In this document: one piece after another, positions 11,104 through 22,800 of the stretch
Position numbering within the stretch: the stretch's first letter is position 1
How the letters are laid out: each line of letters opens with the position of its first letter
NCBI GenBank assembly: GCA_027579435.1
Contig: JANBPK010000749.1
Location: forward strand, 124,001-188,000
DNA: 64,000 nucleotides
DNA from: Candolleomyces eurysporus
Taxonomy: Eukaryota; Basidiomycota; Agaricomycetes; Agaricales; Psathyrellaceae
Direction of reading: 5' to 3'
Translations under genes and position numbers: made by a program
Notes under the pieces: generated by a model
Databases searched by the model: none
The model's input: only the letters and a program-made list of their open reading frames with translations
Told to the model about the DNA's origin: nothing

Positions 11104-12956
11104 ATGTCTCCAGTTGAAGGTCGCCGTCTCATTTGCTGCTTCGATGGCACTGGGAACGAATTCGGCGAGGTACGGGCCTTTCTCTAGTATTCAGGCATTC
11201 GCTCGACTGACATGTTTCAATAGATCGTACGCGACTGCACAGTTTAACGACGCGTTCTATCACTAATACGGGATTGTAGAACTCAAACGTCGTTGAACTC
11301 TTCCGAGCTTTGACGAAAGACAAGCCGGATGAGCAACTTGTATACTACCAGGTGCATACGGCCCTTCAAGTGCTACCGTACTACAGCGATTGATAGCCTC
11401 TGTAGACTGGCATTGGCACTTACACTTCTCCTCTCATCGCGACTCCGATCGCGAGCAGAGTGGCAACTATCGCAGATCAAGCCGTTGGTTCGTCTGTCAT
11501 CTGAATCCAATGCTTGCTGACGCCTTACTTACTGTTCACTAGCCTGGTATCTCCCCGAGCATGTCAAAGACGGGTATGTTCGACTTACAACAGTTCTTTT
11601 GTCCGACGTCCTCACCGATTTTGTCAGGTACACGTTCCTCATGCAAAACTACCGGTATGTAGTCGCTATCAAAGTCTATTCGTCAGCTGCCTAACCACTT
11701 GTAGCCCTAACGACCGTATCTACCTCTTTGGCTTCTCACGTGGCGCGTACACCGCTCGTGCTTTAGCTGGTCAGCCTATCACGCAGTTTGGTGCGCCATT
11801 CGTATAGACTGACCTTTCTTTTAGGTATGCTGCACAAAGTTGGACTTCTCCCCCAATTCAACAACGAGCAAGTCCCTTTCGCATACAAAATTTTCAACCG
11901 CTCTGATAAAGTGGGTTGGGAATTGAGCGAGAAATTCAAGAAGACCTTCACAGCGTGAGTTCTTCGAACCTCTTCCGGCAGTCTCTCACTCACTGCCGGT
12001 TTGCTCTCAGTCACGAAGTCCGTATCGAGTTCGTCGGGGTCTGGGATACCGTGTCGTCCGTCGGCATAATCCCTCGCCAACTCCCCTTCACGTCGAGCAA
12101 TTTCGCTATCAAGACCTTCAGGCATGCATTGTCTCTTGACGAGCGCCGATGCAAGTTCCTCCCTAATACCTGGAACACGCCTACAGCTCGTGAAGCGGCG
12201 TTGGGATATCAGCCTTCTGGAGGACCCGTTCAGAAGGAGAATGGGGATTGGCAGTATGAGCCGCCTGAAGACGAGACTACCAATGTCCTCGAAGTGTGGT
12301 TCACTGGCACTCATGCTGGTGCGTACTTTACTTTTCTTTTGTTCGATATATCATTTCAATTACTGATTACTGATTATTTCGACCTGTTAGACGTCGGTGG
12401 AGGCATGACAGCCGAGCAAGTCCGCCTCTCTAGAATCTCCCTCGCCTGGATGATCAAAGAATGCCAAAAGACCAACTCTGGGATCCTCTTTGACGACGCG
12501 GCTATCGAGGGCCTCGGTATCGACCCGAAGACCTTCAGACTCTTACAAGGAAAGGCTGCCGAAACTTCCATCAGTTTCGACACCAACGACGATCATACTC
12601 AGTGGGGGTACTGGGGTGCGAAGATGTTCGATCAGCTTATTGCTGCGCCTGCGTGGTGGCTCTTGGAGGTTATTCCGTTGATTCATACGTATTATCATCA
12701 GGGAAAGAAGAAGAGGTATATTTCGTAAGTGTTTAATCTCTCTTCCACGACTTCGTCTCCATTGTTGCTTACGAACCTTCTTCCCCATAGACGCAACTTT
12801 GGCCGAGGCAGGTACATGTACCCGCCCAGCGAGGGAACCATCAAGGTCCACAAGAGTGTCAAACATCGTATTGAAAGTTGGAAGGACGGAACGATATACG
12901 GTCCGAAGATTCAAAACTTTGATGAGATTTTGGAGCATATCGAGTGGGTGGAGTGA
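11104..12956 (+). CDS. DUF2235 alpha/beta-hydrolase (Tle1-like)
   Basis: Ten exons can be joined in phase: 11104-11169, 11280-11351, 11406-11487, 11543-11573, 11628-11654, 11705-11769, 11825-11954, 12011-12318, 12391-12724 and 12791-12956. They sum to 1281 nt, or 426 residues. The N-terminal LICCFDGTGNEFGE, the TGIGTYTSP block, the nucleophile elbow GFSRGAYTARALAG and VEFVGVWDTV-type VRIEFVGVWDTVSSVG are hallmarks of DUF2235. That family includes the bacterial type VI phospholipase effectors Tle1 and is expanded in basidiomycetes. The Ser in GFSRG is the likely nucleophile. A lipid substrate is inferred from the family and from the neighbouring patatin and Ppo genes. No signal peptide is seen. 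It is transcribed away from the Ppo-like gene, with about 540 bp between starts. Confidence 0.9.
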
Positions 12957-13886
12957 ACGTATGTTTCTTCGTCAAAAGGAAAGGACGAGAATAATGGTGG
13001 ACTTTATTTCTTAGTGTATCACTATGCCATTTGTCTACTACTTGTACGTTGTATGTTGTATGCTGTGACTTGAATGAAGTTTGTTGTATTAGAAAATCTG
13101 GCATCGATTATTGATCGCTAGTCGCTTTAGAGGTCGACGAAGTCGTTTCGAGCTCCGCTTAAAACGGGCTCCTGACTTGAGGCTCGGGCCCACTATCCCT
13201 CTATCCCTCACTCCAAGGAAAGAAACGCCGACCAAATCACCCCATTGATCTATCCATATTGACACTCATACTGTCAAGAAACACCTGCCTACCTGGTTTG
13301 TTCCCTGACCATTTGAGGAGCGAAGAGTTTGGCCCGAGCGATTATGAAGACTTGGCTCTTGGTTTGACTGGAATCGACTTGCCCCGCTCGTAATACCAGG
13401 CGCTTTCACCCTCGACGTCATATGGGAGCTTGAACCGAGGAGATAAGAAAAAGGCACGCCAACGCAGCTCCCGATTACTACCCGATTACTACATGCCCAG
13501 GAGCCCTCTGCCGTCTTTCTTCTCGTCGGGACCGGCGCACTCCAACACGGACCGGAGGCACTCCAAATCCAAGGCATCGGACCCGACACTCGTTCCGTCA
13601 AATCAGCAAAACCAAGAACTCCAACGGCGATAGCGCCTCTGCGCGACCGTCAATGGTGGCGTTGGCTTAGGCGAGTTTAGGCGCCACACCAGCACCTACA
13701 TTACGATCGACCAACGACTGGTACCGGTGGCGTCTATTGTGGCGCTCCCAAATCAGCAGGCTATCGCAAAGCGAATTGGAAGTGAAGGGAACATAACATT
13801 GGCATACAGAAACGTAAGTGCAAGGTACAAGTACAAAGAGCGNAAAAAAAAAAAGAACGTCGAGAGACGAAGGGATTTGCAGCTAA
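12957..13886. other. Intergenic between convergent genes
   Basis: This region lies between the 3' ends of the DUF2235 (+) and patatin-vWA (-) genes. Short open frames here have no recognisable domain. An N beside a run of 11 A at 13843 looks like a homopolymer miscall. Confidence 0.5.
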
Positions 13887-16276
13887 CTACTGTATATCTT
13901 CAGCACGCAACTTCTTTCGTACGGTCGGGTGAATCCCTCCAAGCATGATACGAGTGAGTTTCTCCGGCGTCAAATCCGTACCATCGGAAGGTACGAGATC
14001 AGCCATGTCCTATAAGGTTGTGTTAGTGCCGGTGAATACTCAAAGTAGTTCAGAAGACCTACCCCGTATTCTCCCTTCGTCATATCCGCGAGCTTGAGCT
14101 TGGTAGTGCTGCTGTTACCGATCTGGACGAATTGGATACCGATGTAGTTGTGGTTGTGTTTGTTCTTATCCATTTCCTTTCTAGCGGCGCCCATGACGGC
14201 TTTTGGATCATCGTCTTCAAGGCAGCCAGTCGTCAGCATCCGAGTCGATGGTCTCTCGAAGAACGGGGAGAAAGCGACTCACCGGCTTCTCCGTCAGTCA
14301 AGACGATGATATCGGTTGGACGAATCTTCTTGTATTCTTCCGGGTTATTGATTTTGGAATTGAGTTCCTTCATGGCTTCGTCAATGAAGAACTTGAGGAC
14401 TGCTCCCGTCGGAGTGCGTTCTACACCGGCTCCCTGTAAGCCCTTGCTTCAGAAGAGTATACGGAGCAGTGACTCACGGATTCGGCCCAAGTCCTGCGGC
14501 GGCCTGGCCTGCTGGAAGACTCGTAAAACATTTTTTGAGTCCTACAACAAGTAGCTCGTCAGGATGGAGACTCAAGACGTGTTAGCGATAGAGTATCCCC
14601 TACCTGGATTCCCCTAAACGGATTGTTACGTCGGTAGTGCATGAAACCCATATCGACACTCGTCACATTGTTACTGAACGTGAAGTCAGCGATAGGTCCG
14701 ATCGAACCCTGGGCCTGTCGCCAGCGGTTGTCGTCCCATGCCGTATAGCCGTCCGTCATGATCATCTATAAGCACAACACAACATCATCAGACACTCTGA
14801 ATCGAGAAGTCATTGAAGAGAGACAGGGATGTAGGACGTACAGATGTGGAGTCGTCGATGACGAAAATGACATGATAAGTGCTGCGAATCGCGAGTCAAC
14901 AATCACCTCAAAGACAGAATCGAAGCTGTCGACCACCCACTTTAGGTACTTCAACATTTCCTTCGGTTTCTGCACGTCGAGAGCTGGATTATACGGGAGC
15001 ACGTTGGGATTAGGGTCCGGGTCCTCTTCCGATTTGGTCTGATTGACGAGCTTTGTCGCAATCTCGTCGATCTGCGCCTGGTTGCTAGAGATCCAACTCT
15101 GCACTTCTTTCTTGATCTCATCCTCGTAGAAGATATCGACGAGCTCGAGTATGCCGAGATCGTTGGGTGCGAGGGGCGGATCGAGTCGTTGGAGGACTCC
15201 AGCGCTGGGATATCATTGTTATGAGGATACGAATGCTAGAGAAAAAACGAGAATAGGTGGCTCACGGCTGCAGCGACTGTTCTTTTTTCACGTTCTCGAA
15301 AGCTTTCTGCGAGGTCTGGATTTGCTTGAGGTAAAGCAAGACCGTTTCCTCAGTCTTGACCTTGGAATCTTCCGGTGCTCCGTTCAAGAAAGTATCGTTG
15401 AATTTTTTTGCGTCCGCCTTGGTGAGCGTCGCCTTGTCGGGAAGCTGAACAGCTGAGAACCGTTGTCCGATGTTAACGAGGACACCCAGGTTTTGATCCC
15501 AGTACTTTTTACCGGTGATCGTGGGATTAATAGTTTGTCCAGCGTAGGCAGCGTCCCTGAACTCTTTGCCAGCGGGACCGCTAGGAGGAGCATACGCGGG
15601 GAGGTACCTCGTCGCTGCTGTGGTCGCTCGAATGACATCGTGGACTTTCCAAGAACCGTAGGGAGAATTTTCGAACGAAGGGACGAGTGGAGGGACTGCT
15701 AAACCTGACTGCAGAACTGAGACTGCAGTCTAAGACGCTATTAGCTCGGGAGACGGTAAAGATAGAGTATTCGAGCTTACTTTTGCGTTGGTGGCAGGGT
15801 CTGTGTAGAAATCCTGCGCCGAGCCTGCGAGCTTTGCGACAGCAGCATCATACCTCGCAACTGTGGCAGCGTCGAATTGCTTGTTTGCGAGAAGCGTCTT
15901 CATAAACTCGGGCCTACTAGTTCCGAAGAGTGCAGTTGCAAGATTCTTGTACTCTGCTATAGCCTTCTCGCAGTCTAGCCCAAGCCGACCAACGAGCACG
16001 GCTACAAGACCGCCAGTGGAAGAGCCAACGATGATGTCAAAGATCTCGTGAGGCTTAAGTTGTGGATCCGTTGGTTTGCGGTTTCTAGCGTTAGCAGCTT
16101 TGGTGACTGCGTCAAGAACGTAGAGCATTCCAAGACCACGGAAGCCTCCGCCATCGAGAGAGAGGGCGCGCAGCTTTCCGTCCGCTATGGGATATGTGTC
16201 AGCGCGCCATCGAAAGCCGAGTGAATGAGCTTAACGAACGAGAGGAAGCGTCTAGTTTCTGGGCCTTGGGGGGCAT
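13887..16276 (-). CDS. Patatin-like phospholipase fused to a von Willebrand factor A domain
   Basis: A short first exon (MPPKAQKLDASS, 16240-16276) joins in phase to ADGKLRALSLDGGGFRGLG-type sequence carrying the patatin oxyanion DGGGFRG. The nucleophile motif FDIIVGSSTGG follows. The segment WKVHDVIRATTAATRYLP then FRDAAYAGQTINPT occupies the place of the patatin catalytic Asp (normally DGG/DGA; here DAA). After a linker, a 59-nt GTGGGT intron leads into TYHVIFVIDDSTSM, a DxSxS MIDAS metal site, and later PTDIIVLTDGEA, completing a vWA domain. The gene ends DLTPEKLTRIMLGG...IQ. Patatins cleave acyl groups from membrane or storage lipids; vWA domains bind partners through a metal. The splice junction near 14420-14480 does not join in phase by eye, so a base error or another site is likely there. 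It converges on the DUF2235 gene. Confidence 0.8.
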
Positions 16277-16811
16277 TGTGGCGGGAGTTGGAATACAAGG
16301 AGGAAGTTGGAGGGAAGAAAGGGTGAATCAGCTGAGTAAAAGACCTGGAAAGAGGGTGACCAGACACCGGCGGGGATTAACACTGCACGGCCTTGTGCTT
16401 GGACTGGTTCGGCTCAAGGCATTGCATCCTGTGTCCCTTGACATGATGGATCTCTTTTCCCGTGAATGGCTGACCAGCAGAAGGGATAAACAGAAGACGA
16501 ATGGAATTGAACGGATTATCGGATGAACACGCGTCCGCCTCCCCCCCCATTCTTCCTGTCGCCTCGCGACATTCTCTACAGAACGAAGACTTCATTTACT
16601 GTGGTCTTCTGACATCGTGAATCAGAAAATGAGGTGGAACATTGTAGCCATCAGCTGGTACTGGCGAGAGCCGTTTCCGAGACAGTTCTGGGCGCTCTCT
16701 TGAGATGCCGTTTTTGGATTCAAGAGCGGTGTGATACGAGTACAGTGGGTCTAGACTGTGGAGTTGGGTAACAGTTAATTGAATCTCTTCCCGAACGGAT
16801 CCATATTGACT

Positions 16812-17461
16812 TAAGGTAGACTTCATACATCTTCATCCAATGTCACGTGATGTGACTGTCACCCGTCCAAAAGCGGTCGAGGGACATGAGATGAGGAGAT
16901 TCCAGCCGGTGGGGCAAGTTTCTACAAATTTGGCTCCCAAGAATTCTTTAATAATGGTCTCAAAATGCCGTGTGCAAAGTATAAGCTAGTAACAACAAGA
17001 TTTGGAGAGGTAGATATCAAAATACTACCAATCGCCTCCAAATCACGTGCAATTCCTTCACCGGGAGACGTCTGCCCCTCTGGCCGCTCAATTTCTTCTT
17101 CTTAGACAATTTCTAGGCTGTTAAAGATTTGGTTTGCATTTATTACCCTTTTTCTATTACTACAGATGTGCTGCTCTGAGATTTGAGGCCAGTGGCAGGC
17201 AAATGACATGCGAGGGCACATCATTAGAGGTATATTTTCGTATTTGTCTATCAACTCCTTCCTATGTCTTCATATTCACTCCAAAATGAAGATTTAGTAC
17301 ATAAATAGGTATTTCTATCAATCCTTGGAACAGAATTGACTCAAACACTCTTATTATTTTTATAGCCATTTATCTGTGCTTTTCTCGGCCTTTATCACCA
17401 AATCGGGACGTGTCACGCAGAGTCACGTGACATTGGACGAGCATGTATGAAGTCTACCTTA
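16812..17461. mobile_element. MITE-like element with long terminal inverted repeats
   Basis: The ends read TAAGGTAGACTTCATACAT at 16812-16830 and its exact reverse complement at 17443-17461. The similarity continues inward, with mismatches, for about 60 bp and includes AATGTCACGTGA on both sides. A TA at each outer edge (16812-16813 and 17460-17461) fits a TA target-site duplication as made by Tc1/mariner-type transposases. The roughly 650-bp interior is AT-rich and has no open frame of note, so the element is non-autonomous. No second copy is seen in the window. Confidence 0.75.
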
Positions 17462-17927
17462 CTCGGTGCTCATGATTGGGTGGAGAGCGGTTTAGGTCAA
17501 ACGGAAACGTCCTATCACCGGTGCAAAGGTCTTCCAAGAGTCTTCAGTGCTAGCTGTCAGGACTAATGGTGCCGCTCGAGACAAATGGGGAAAGTCAGGT
17601 GTAGCGGGCGCTGACGCGTATCGTCATGACGTCACGCGTCAAGTGGTTCTCGACATCCGCTCACCGAGACACGAGACATATTTCCTTACCTATCTGCCTT
17701 GACATTTCTGATAGAACACCCAGCCGGCTGAAGCCCGTACTCCAACATTCGCTATGTCAATCTTAAAAATACGTACTCTTCTCTTTTCTCCGGCTGTTCG
17801 CCGTGGCCAGGATTCACATGAGGATTGTGTGAGATGGAACATGAGAACCACTTCCGTACAAGGTCGCGTAGGTCTTCTTCGTTTCCGTCCAATGTTCCTG
17901 CCGAGTAGTGGCACAGACCTATTCATA

Positions 17928-18250
17928 ACTTATCAGTATCGATATATCGATAATCGTGAAGCACATTGCTCGAGCGTCGTGCCATCTGTATTGACCAGGT
18001 TCTTGGAACTGTACAGCTGGTAAGGGGTGTATAGATAGCGTACACGACGACGTGCTAATCTGGGAGGGTTGAAATTGAATGCCAACTCAAGCAAACTTCT
18101 GAGTAGGCCCTCTCAGCGATCGGCGCGCAAGTAACTCATTCTTCGTAACTATTCACAAGACAAGTTATCAACATCGATATATCGATAATCGTGAGCCACG
18201 TTCAGTGTCGTATCATTTATATTGACAAGATTCTTGGAACTGTATACAAG
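17928..18250. repeat. Pair of diverged direct repeats with an ATCGATATATCGAT palindrome
   Basis: Two blocks, about 17928-18010 and 18165-18250, share the order TTATCA, palindrome, AATCGTGA, CAC/CACG, GTCGT, TATTGAC and TTCTTGGAACTGTA. The palindrome is TATCGATATATCGATA at 17937-17952 and ATCGATATATCGAT at 18173-18186. They lie in the long non-coding gap between the patatin-vWA gene and the membrane-domain gene. Either a duplicated protein-binding site or relics of a small repeat family would fit. Confidence 0.65.
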
Positions 18251-18803
18251 ATGGTGTACGAACGAGTGACCTCCACCTCATGACCGCTTGGTGTTGTCTC
18301 GTGCCCTGAAACACATGTTTCTATATCGGCGTCACCTCATTGGCTGGAAACCACTCAGCGTTCGTAACGCGTGCCATGTCAGTCAGTAACAATTCTAAGT
18401 CCCTTGCGCCATGGCCAGCAGAGAACCTTCTCGTTTTCTTATCCTAACGTTCCTTTATAGAAGCTTCAAACTGATAGTCATTTCAGAAAGTGAGAGTTAG
18501 TCCTCGCGCCTGTCTCTAAAAGGGAAACGGGCCCCCAAATCGGGATATGGTGGAGGAAGATCGGCGGACTAATTCGATTCAAACTTTCAACTACTTAGAA
18601 CTTCAACAAATGCACTAAGGGCTAAGGCATAATGGTGTATCGTAGCTAGAGGAAAACAGCACAATTCTCCTCCACCGCGCCAAAGCCAGGCTGTCTTCTC
18701 AGACACACAACTCTTTCTTCCACATAACACGGCGCTTCCTCTCGCTACCCCAGACAATCTTGTCTGTGCCGGGGAATACATCTGCGCGAGAAATAGAAAT
18801 CAG
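18251..18803. other. Intergenic, no gene recognised
   Basis: Only short frames without recognisable features. It is the 3' flank of the membrane-domain gene that ends at 18804. Confidence 0.5.
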
Positions 18804-19725
18804 TTACTGAGCCGATCTCGGGTACAAAATAGCCAAACCTTTGCCAGACCAAGTAAGCTCAACGTTCTGTTTTCCACCAGGAATGACGATTGTGCCGGTA
18901 CTGAATCCCTGAGCGAGGCACTTGTTGAGATCTTCACCGCAGAACTCGGTCTTGTTCAAGGCAAAGTCGCTGGTAGATCCGTAGTATTGACCGTTGGAAA
19001 TGACGTCGATACGAGTGTCACGGTAGTCGATGTCGACGATAGAAAGAGCGTGAGGAGTGGGCGAGTTCAGAGTGTATTTAACGGTACCCGGATTACCATN
19101 CGAGCCGGGAAGGAGAGTGAGAACCTCCCAGCCCTGGAGCTCCATAGAGTTGAGGCAGCTGAGCGTATTCGTTTCGGGGATGAGGGGCTTTGGGGCCGAC
19201 TTGAAAAGGGACAAGAGAAGTCCGATGGGCCAGATGATGACCTTGGCGATGATGCTGAGTACGCCGCCGACAATTTTGAATGGAAGCTCTGCGAGCAAGT
19301 CAGTCAACCAGAGGGAAATTAAGTCAGAATAGCCCTACTGGTGAGGGTCCAAAGGAGAGAAATGTAATCTGGGGTGGAGTTAGCGTCATCTGGGCGAGGA
19401 GAGAGGGTCGAACTTACTGATAATCAGGAAGCCAGTAAGCAGGATGGAGAGCAGAACGGTAATCGCGACGAGGCTTAAGCCACCGAATGCTTTCCAAGGG
19501 AATCTTCGTGAAGATGTTTTCCTGTGAGAGTCTTAGATGCCTTCAACATACGAGAGTATGGACGTACTTGGCGTCTTTGGAGTCTTTGTCCTGCGGATAG
19601 AGCGTCAGCGAGCGAAGCTATCAATGAGGGCAACGACATACATCTTTCTTCGAGTATCCGAAGAAGCTGGAGAAGGTGATAGGACAGGCCTTGGTCTCCT
19701 TCGTATCTTTGGTTTCGGTGCTCAT
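18804..19725 (-). CDS. Membrane protein with small Cys-containing domain, relative of the Ppo-like C-terminus
   Basis: The start MSTETKDTKETKACPITF (19725 downward) is followed by short exons and a hydrophobic segment GLSLVAITVLLSILLTGFLI. A second hydrophobic stretch is IIAKVIIWPIGLLLSLF. The C-terminal domain has SCLNSME, WEVLTLLPGS, ALSIVDIDYRDTRIDV, FCGEDLNKCLAQGFS and GGKQNVELTWSGKGL. The same pattern, in the same order, forms the C-terminus of the Ppo-like protein at 5.3-10.6 kb. Conserved Cys positions suggest a disulfide-bonded domain outside the cytosol. I do not recognise a named family. The gene shares an intergenic region of about 600 bp with the divergent active Ppo gene. An N at 19100 falls in the coding part and acts as a single unknown base. 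Confidence 0.7.
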
Positions 19726-19880
19726 GATTGCTGGAGGTCAAGTTCTCGCGCTGGGGGACTTTGCTGAGGACTTTGAGAAAGTTGGGAAAGAAAGAAAGGT
19801 GGGGGGTCATCTTTCATATGACGGGGCAAGTCCCGTCGCAAGTCTGAACGCGATGATGATTGAGATTCGATTGAGATAGC

Positions 19881-22800
19881 GATAGTGAACAGTCAGAGGC
19901 GCCGAACTGGTTTGGGACCCCGGAACCGCTTCGTGGATATGTCGTGGGAAGTGCGATCATCTTTCAAGTTTGGACTTGCTGCTTGAACGAGCCAGCCAAC
20001 ACAACTTTTCTGCTTCTACATTCATGATCCAAAGCATTGGTACGAATTCAATCGCTCTTCAGCCAATGGTACATTCACCGTTTAACCGATATGTCTAAGT
20101 GGAACCGAACAGAGCCCATTTTCCAGGAATGGCGTCCGGAACATACGCTCCTACCCCAGTCTCGAATTACATCCAGTCATCTGCCAATGCTAGAATGTAT
20201 CGCTCACTTGATTGTTGCGTTCACGTTCTTTGTTATCGATGAAAGCTCTACTCTTCTGTGCACCCCAGATCTTCTTCCCGATTCATCTCTGTTCAGTATT
20301 GAACTAAAGCTGCAGGGAAGGACGCGTCGCTTTCACCCAGACTTCCACCAATGTCGCTGCTTTCCAAACTCTACGACAAGGCGAAGGACGCGAAGGACGC
20401 GAAGTCCGACGACAAACCTGACGCGCTATGGCACCCATCCACCGACTGGTACGATGGTCCAACAGGCCAGGCACTCAAGGACATCGTAGAAACTCTCCTT
20501 CTGTCCCTTCGTCCCGCCCCTGAGGCTCTCGACGGGTACTACGACAACCAGTTGGATGCCAAAACTGATTCACGCGATCGAAATATTGTCGCAAAGCTCA
20601 ACGACCTTCTCGCTCCTTATGTATCCAAGGAGGCAAAGCCCGCAATTAGTGCGAAGATTGCTGTAAGTTATCCGCTATGCAACTGTACTGGAGACTCAAA
20701 CCCTGTCCGTCAGGCTCTTGTCGACAAAATTATTCATCCTGGAGCTGAGAATGACCGTCTCGGATTCGTGAGTGGCTTGGATGTCTGTTCACTGGCGCTG
20801 GCTCACTTTGTTTTCTAGTTCGAGGACTTGCTATCCGTCTTGTCAACGTCACCACCTGACTCCAAGGCTGGACGCCTCCTCGCGAACAAGGCTGTTGGAG
20901 TCCTCTACAACGCCATCCCTCACCCTGTCGACGCCCTCCTGGACAAAGACTACACCTTCAGACAAGCAGATGGTAGCAAGAATAACATCCACGTCCACTC
21001 TGTCGGCCAGGCCGGTCAACCTTACGCTCGTAGCGTTCAACCCAAGAAGAGCATCCACCCTAGCACTCTTCCGGATCCCGAGTTGATCTTCGAGCACCTG
21101 CTCAAAGCTAGAGACGTAGGCTCCATTTTCTGATCGTTCTAGACGAATGAGATGCTGATTTTATCGATTTAGCGTGTTGATCATGCTGGAGGCAACTCTG
21201 CTTTGACGTTTGCCTTCGCTTCTCTTGTTACACATTCCCTATTCAAAACCAGGATCTCAAATCTGTGGATTAACGACGCGAGCTCCTACCTCGACCTCAG
21301 CCCGCTCTATGGAAATAGTGAGCCTTTCATTCTCCCTACGTCAACCATGTAGGCTAACTGCTATTTAGACGCTGAAGAAGTGAAGTCGGTCCGTGACCCG
21401 TCGAGCGGTGGTCGTGGTTTGATCTACCCCGATACCTTTGCCGATGCAGGGCTTGCATTCCTTCCCCCAGCGGTTGGCGCATTGCTTATCGTATTCAACC
21501 GTAACCACAACTACATCGCGGGTCAACTCCTCAAACTCAACGAGAAGAAGAAGTGGGCTCCGTATCCCATTTCTGACGCGGCAAAGGCCATGCAGCAGGA
21601 TGACGAAATCTTCGAGACTGCTCGTCTTGTCAAGTTAGTCCCTGACCTCTTTTTGTCTCTGTTCTTGCTCATCATCCTGTCTTGTTCAGTTGCGGTCATT
21701 TCATCTCCATGATCAGTAAGTGTATTCGATGTCGGAGTTATGCATTGGCTTATATTTTGTGTAGTGAACGACTATGTCGCTGGCTTCCTCGGTCTTTCTG
21801 AAGGAAACGCCTGGAGCATCAATGCATTTGATGTAACTACTTGTCTCGGCTTCTCTCTCCATTCAGCACCGCTCATTTGCTACTGTAGCCCATCAAGCTC
21901 TTGAACGGCACCAAGGTCCAGCGAGGAGAGGGCAACCATGTCAGCGTCGAGTTCAATCTCTTGTATCGAGTACGTTCCCACTTCGCGCTCACCTTGATCT
22001 GCAACTAAAGGCCAAAATTGCAGTGGCACACAACGACATCTGCTCGAGACGAGGAGTGGACCAAGGACTTCTTCACTGGTCCAGCATCGCCATTATTCCC
22101 GAACAAGGACATGGAAAAGATTTCCGTTCCCGAACTCATTGGCTCCTTGGGCTCATATATCACCGCTGCAACCAAGGCACCACCCCACAAGCGTGCATTT
22201 GCAGGGTGAGTTCGTCTTCAATAATTTTGATGAAACGATGCTCACTGATGTTTCCTCAGGCTGTCGCGTGGTCCTGACGGCAAGTTCAACAGCGATGACC
22301 TCGCGCGTATTCTTCAGGACGCTACGGAATCACCCGCTGGGCAATATCGTGCACGTGGGACTCCAGCAGTCCTCAAGCCAATCGAGATGTTGGGTATCAA
22401 CCAAGCCAGACGATGGGGTGTCTGCACGGTATGTCATCAGGTCTAATCTTTGATCGCTGCCTCGACTAACATATATGTGCGATGCCAGATGAACGAGTTC
22501 AGGGCCTGGCTCGGCTTGAAGCGTAAGTAGTTTATTATACTTCGGGATTCTCATGTGGTAACATCCCATATAGAGTTTGACAGCTTCGAAGAATGGAATC
22601 CGGATAAGGAGATTGCTGTAGGTTTTGTCCATGTCATATATCTTTCTGTGGTTCTCACATCCGGCTTAGAACGCTGCTCGCGATCTTTACGGCCATGTCG
22701 ACAACCTCGAGCTTTATGTGAGTGACATACCTTAGGATGTACAAGTTCTGTGCTGACACCCACCGAAGGTCGGTCTTCAATGCGAACAGCACATGCCTCT

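Noticed and set aside
20037..20489. 150-residue frame upstream of and overlapping the Ppo start (same in the second copy)
   Set aside because: It is in another frame from the Ppo exon and is duplicated only because the promoter was copied; no features of a real protein.
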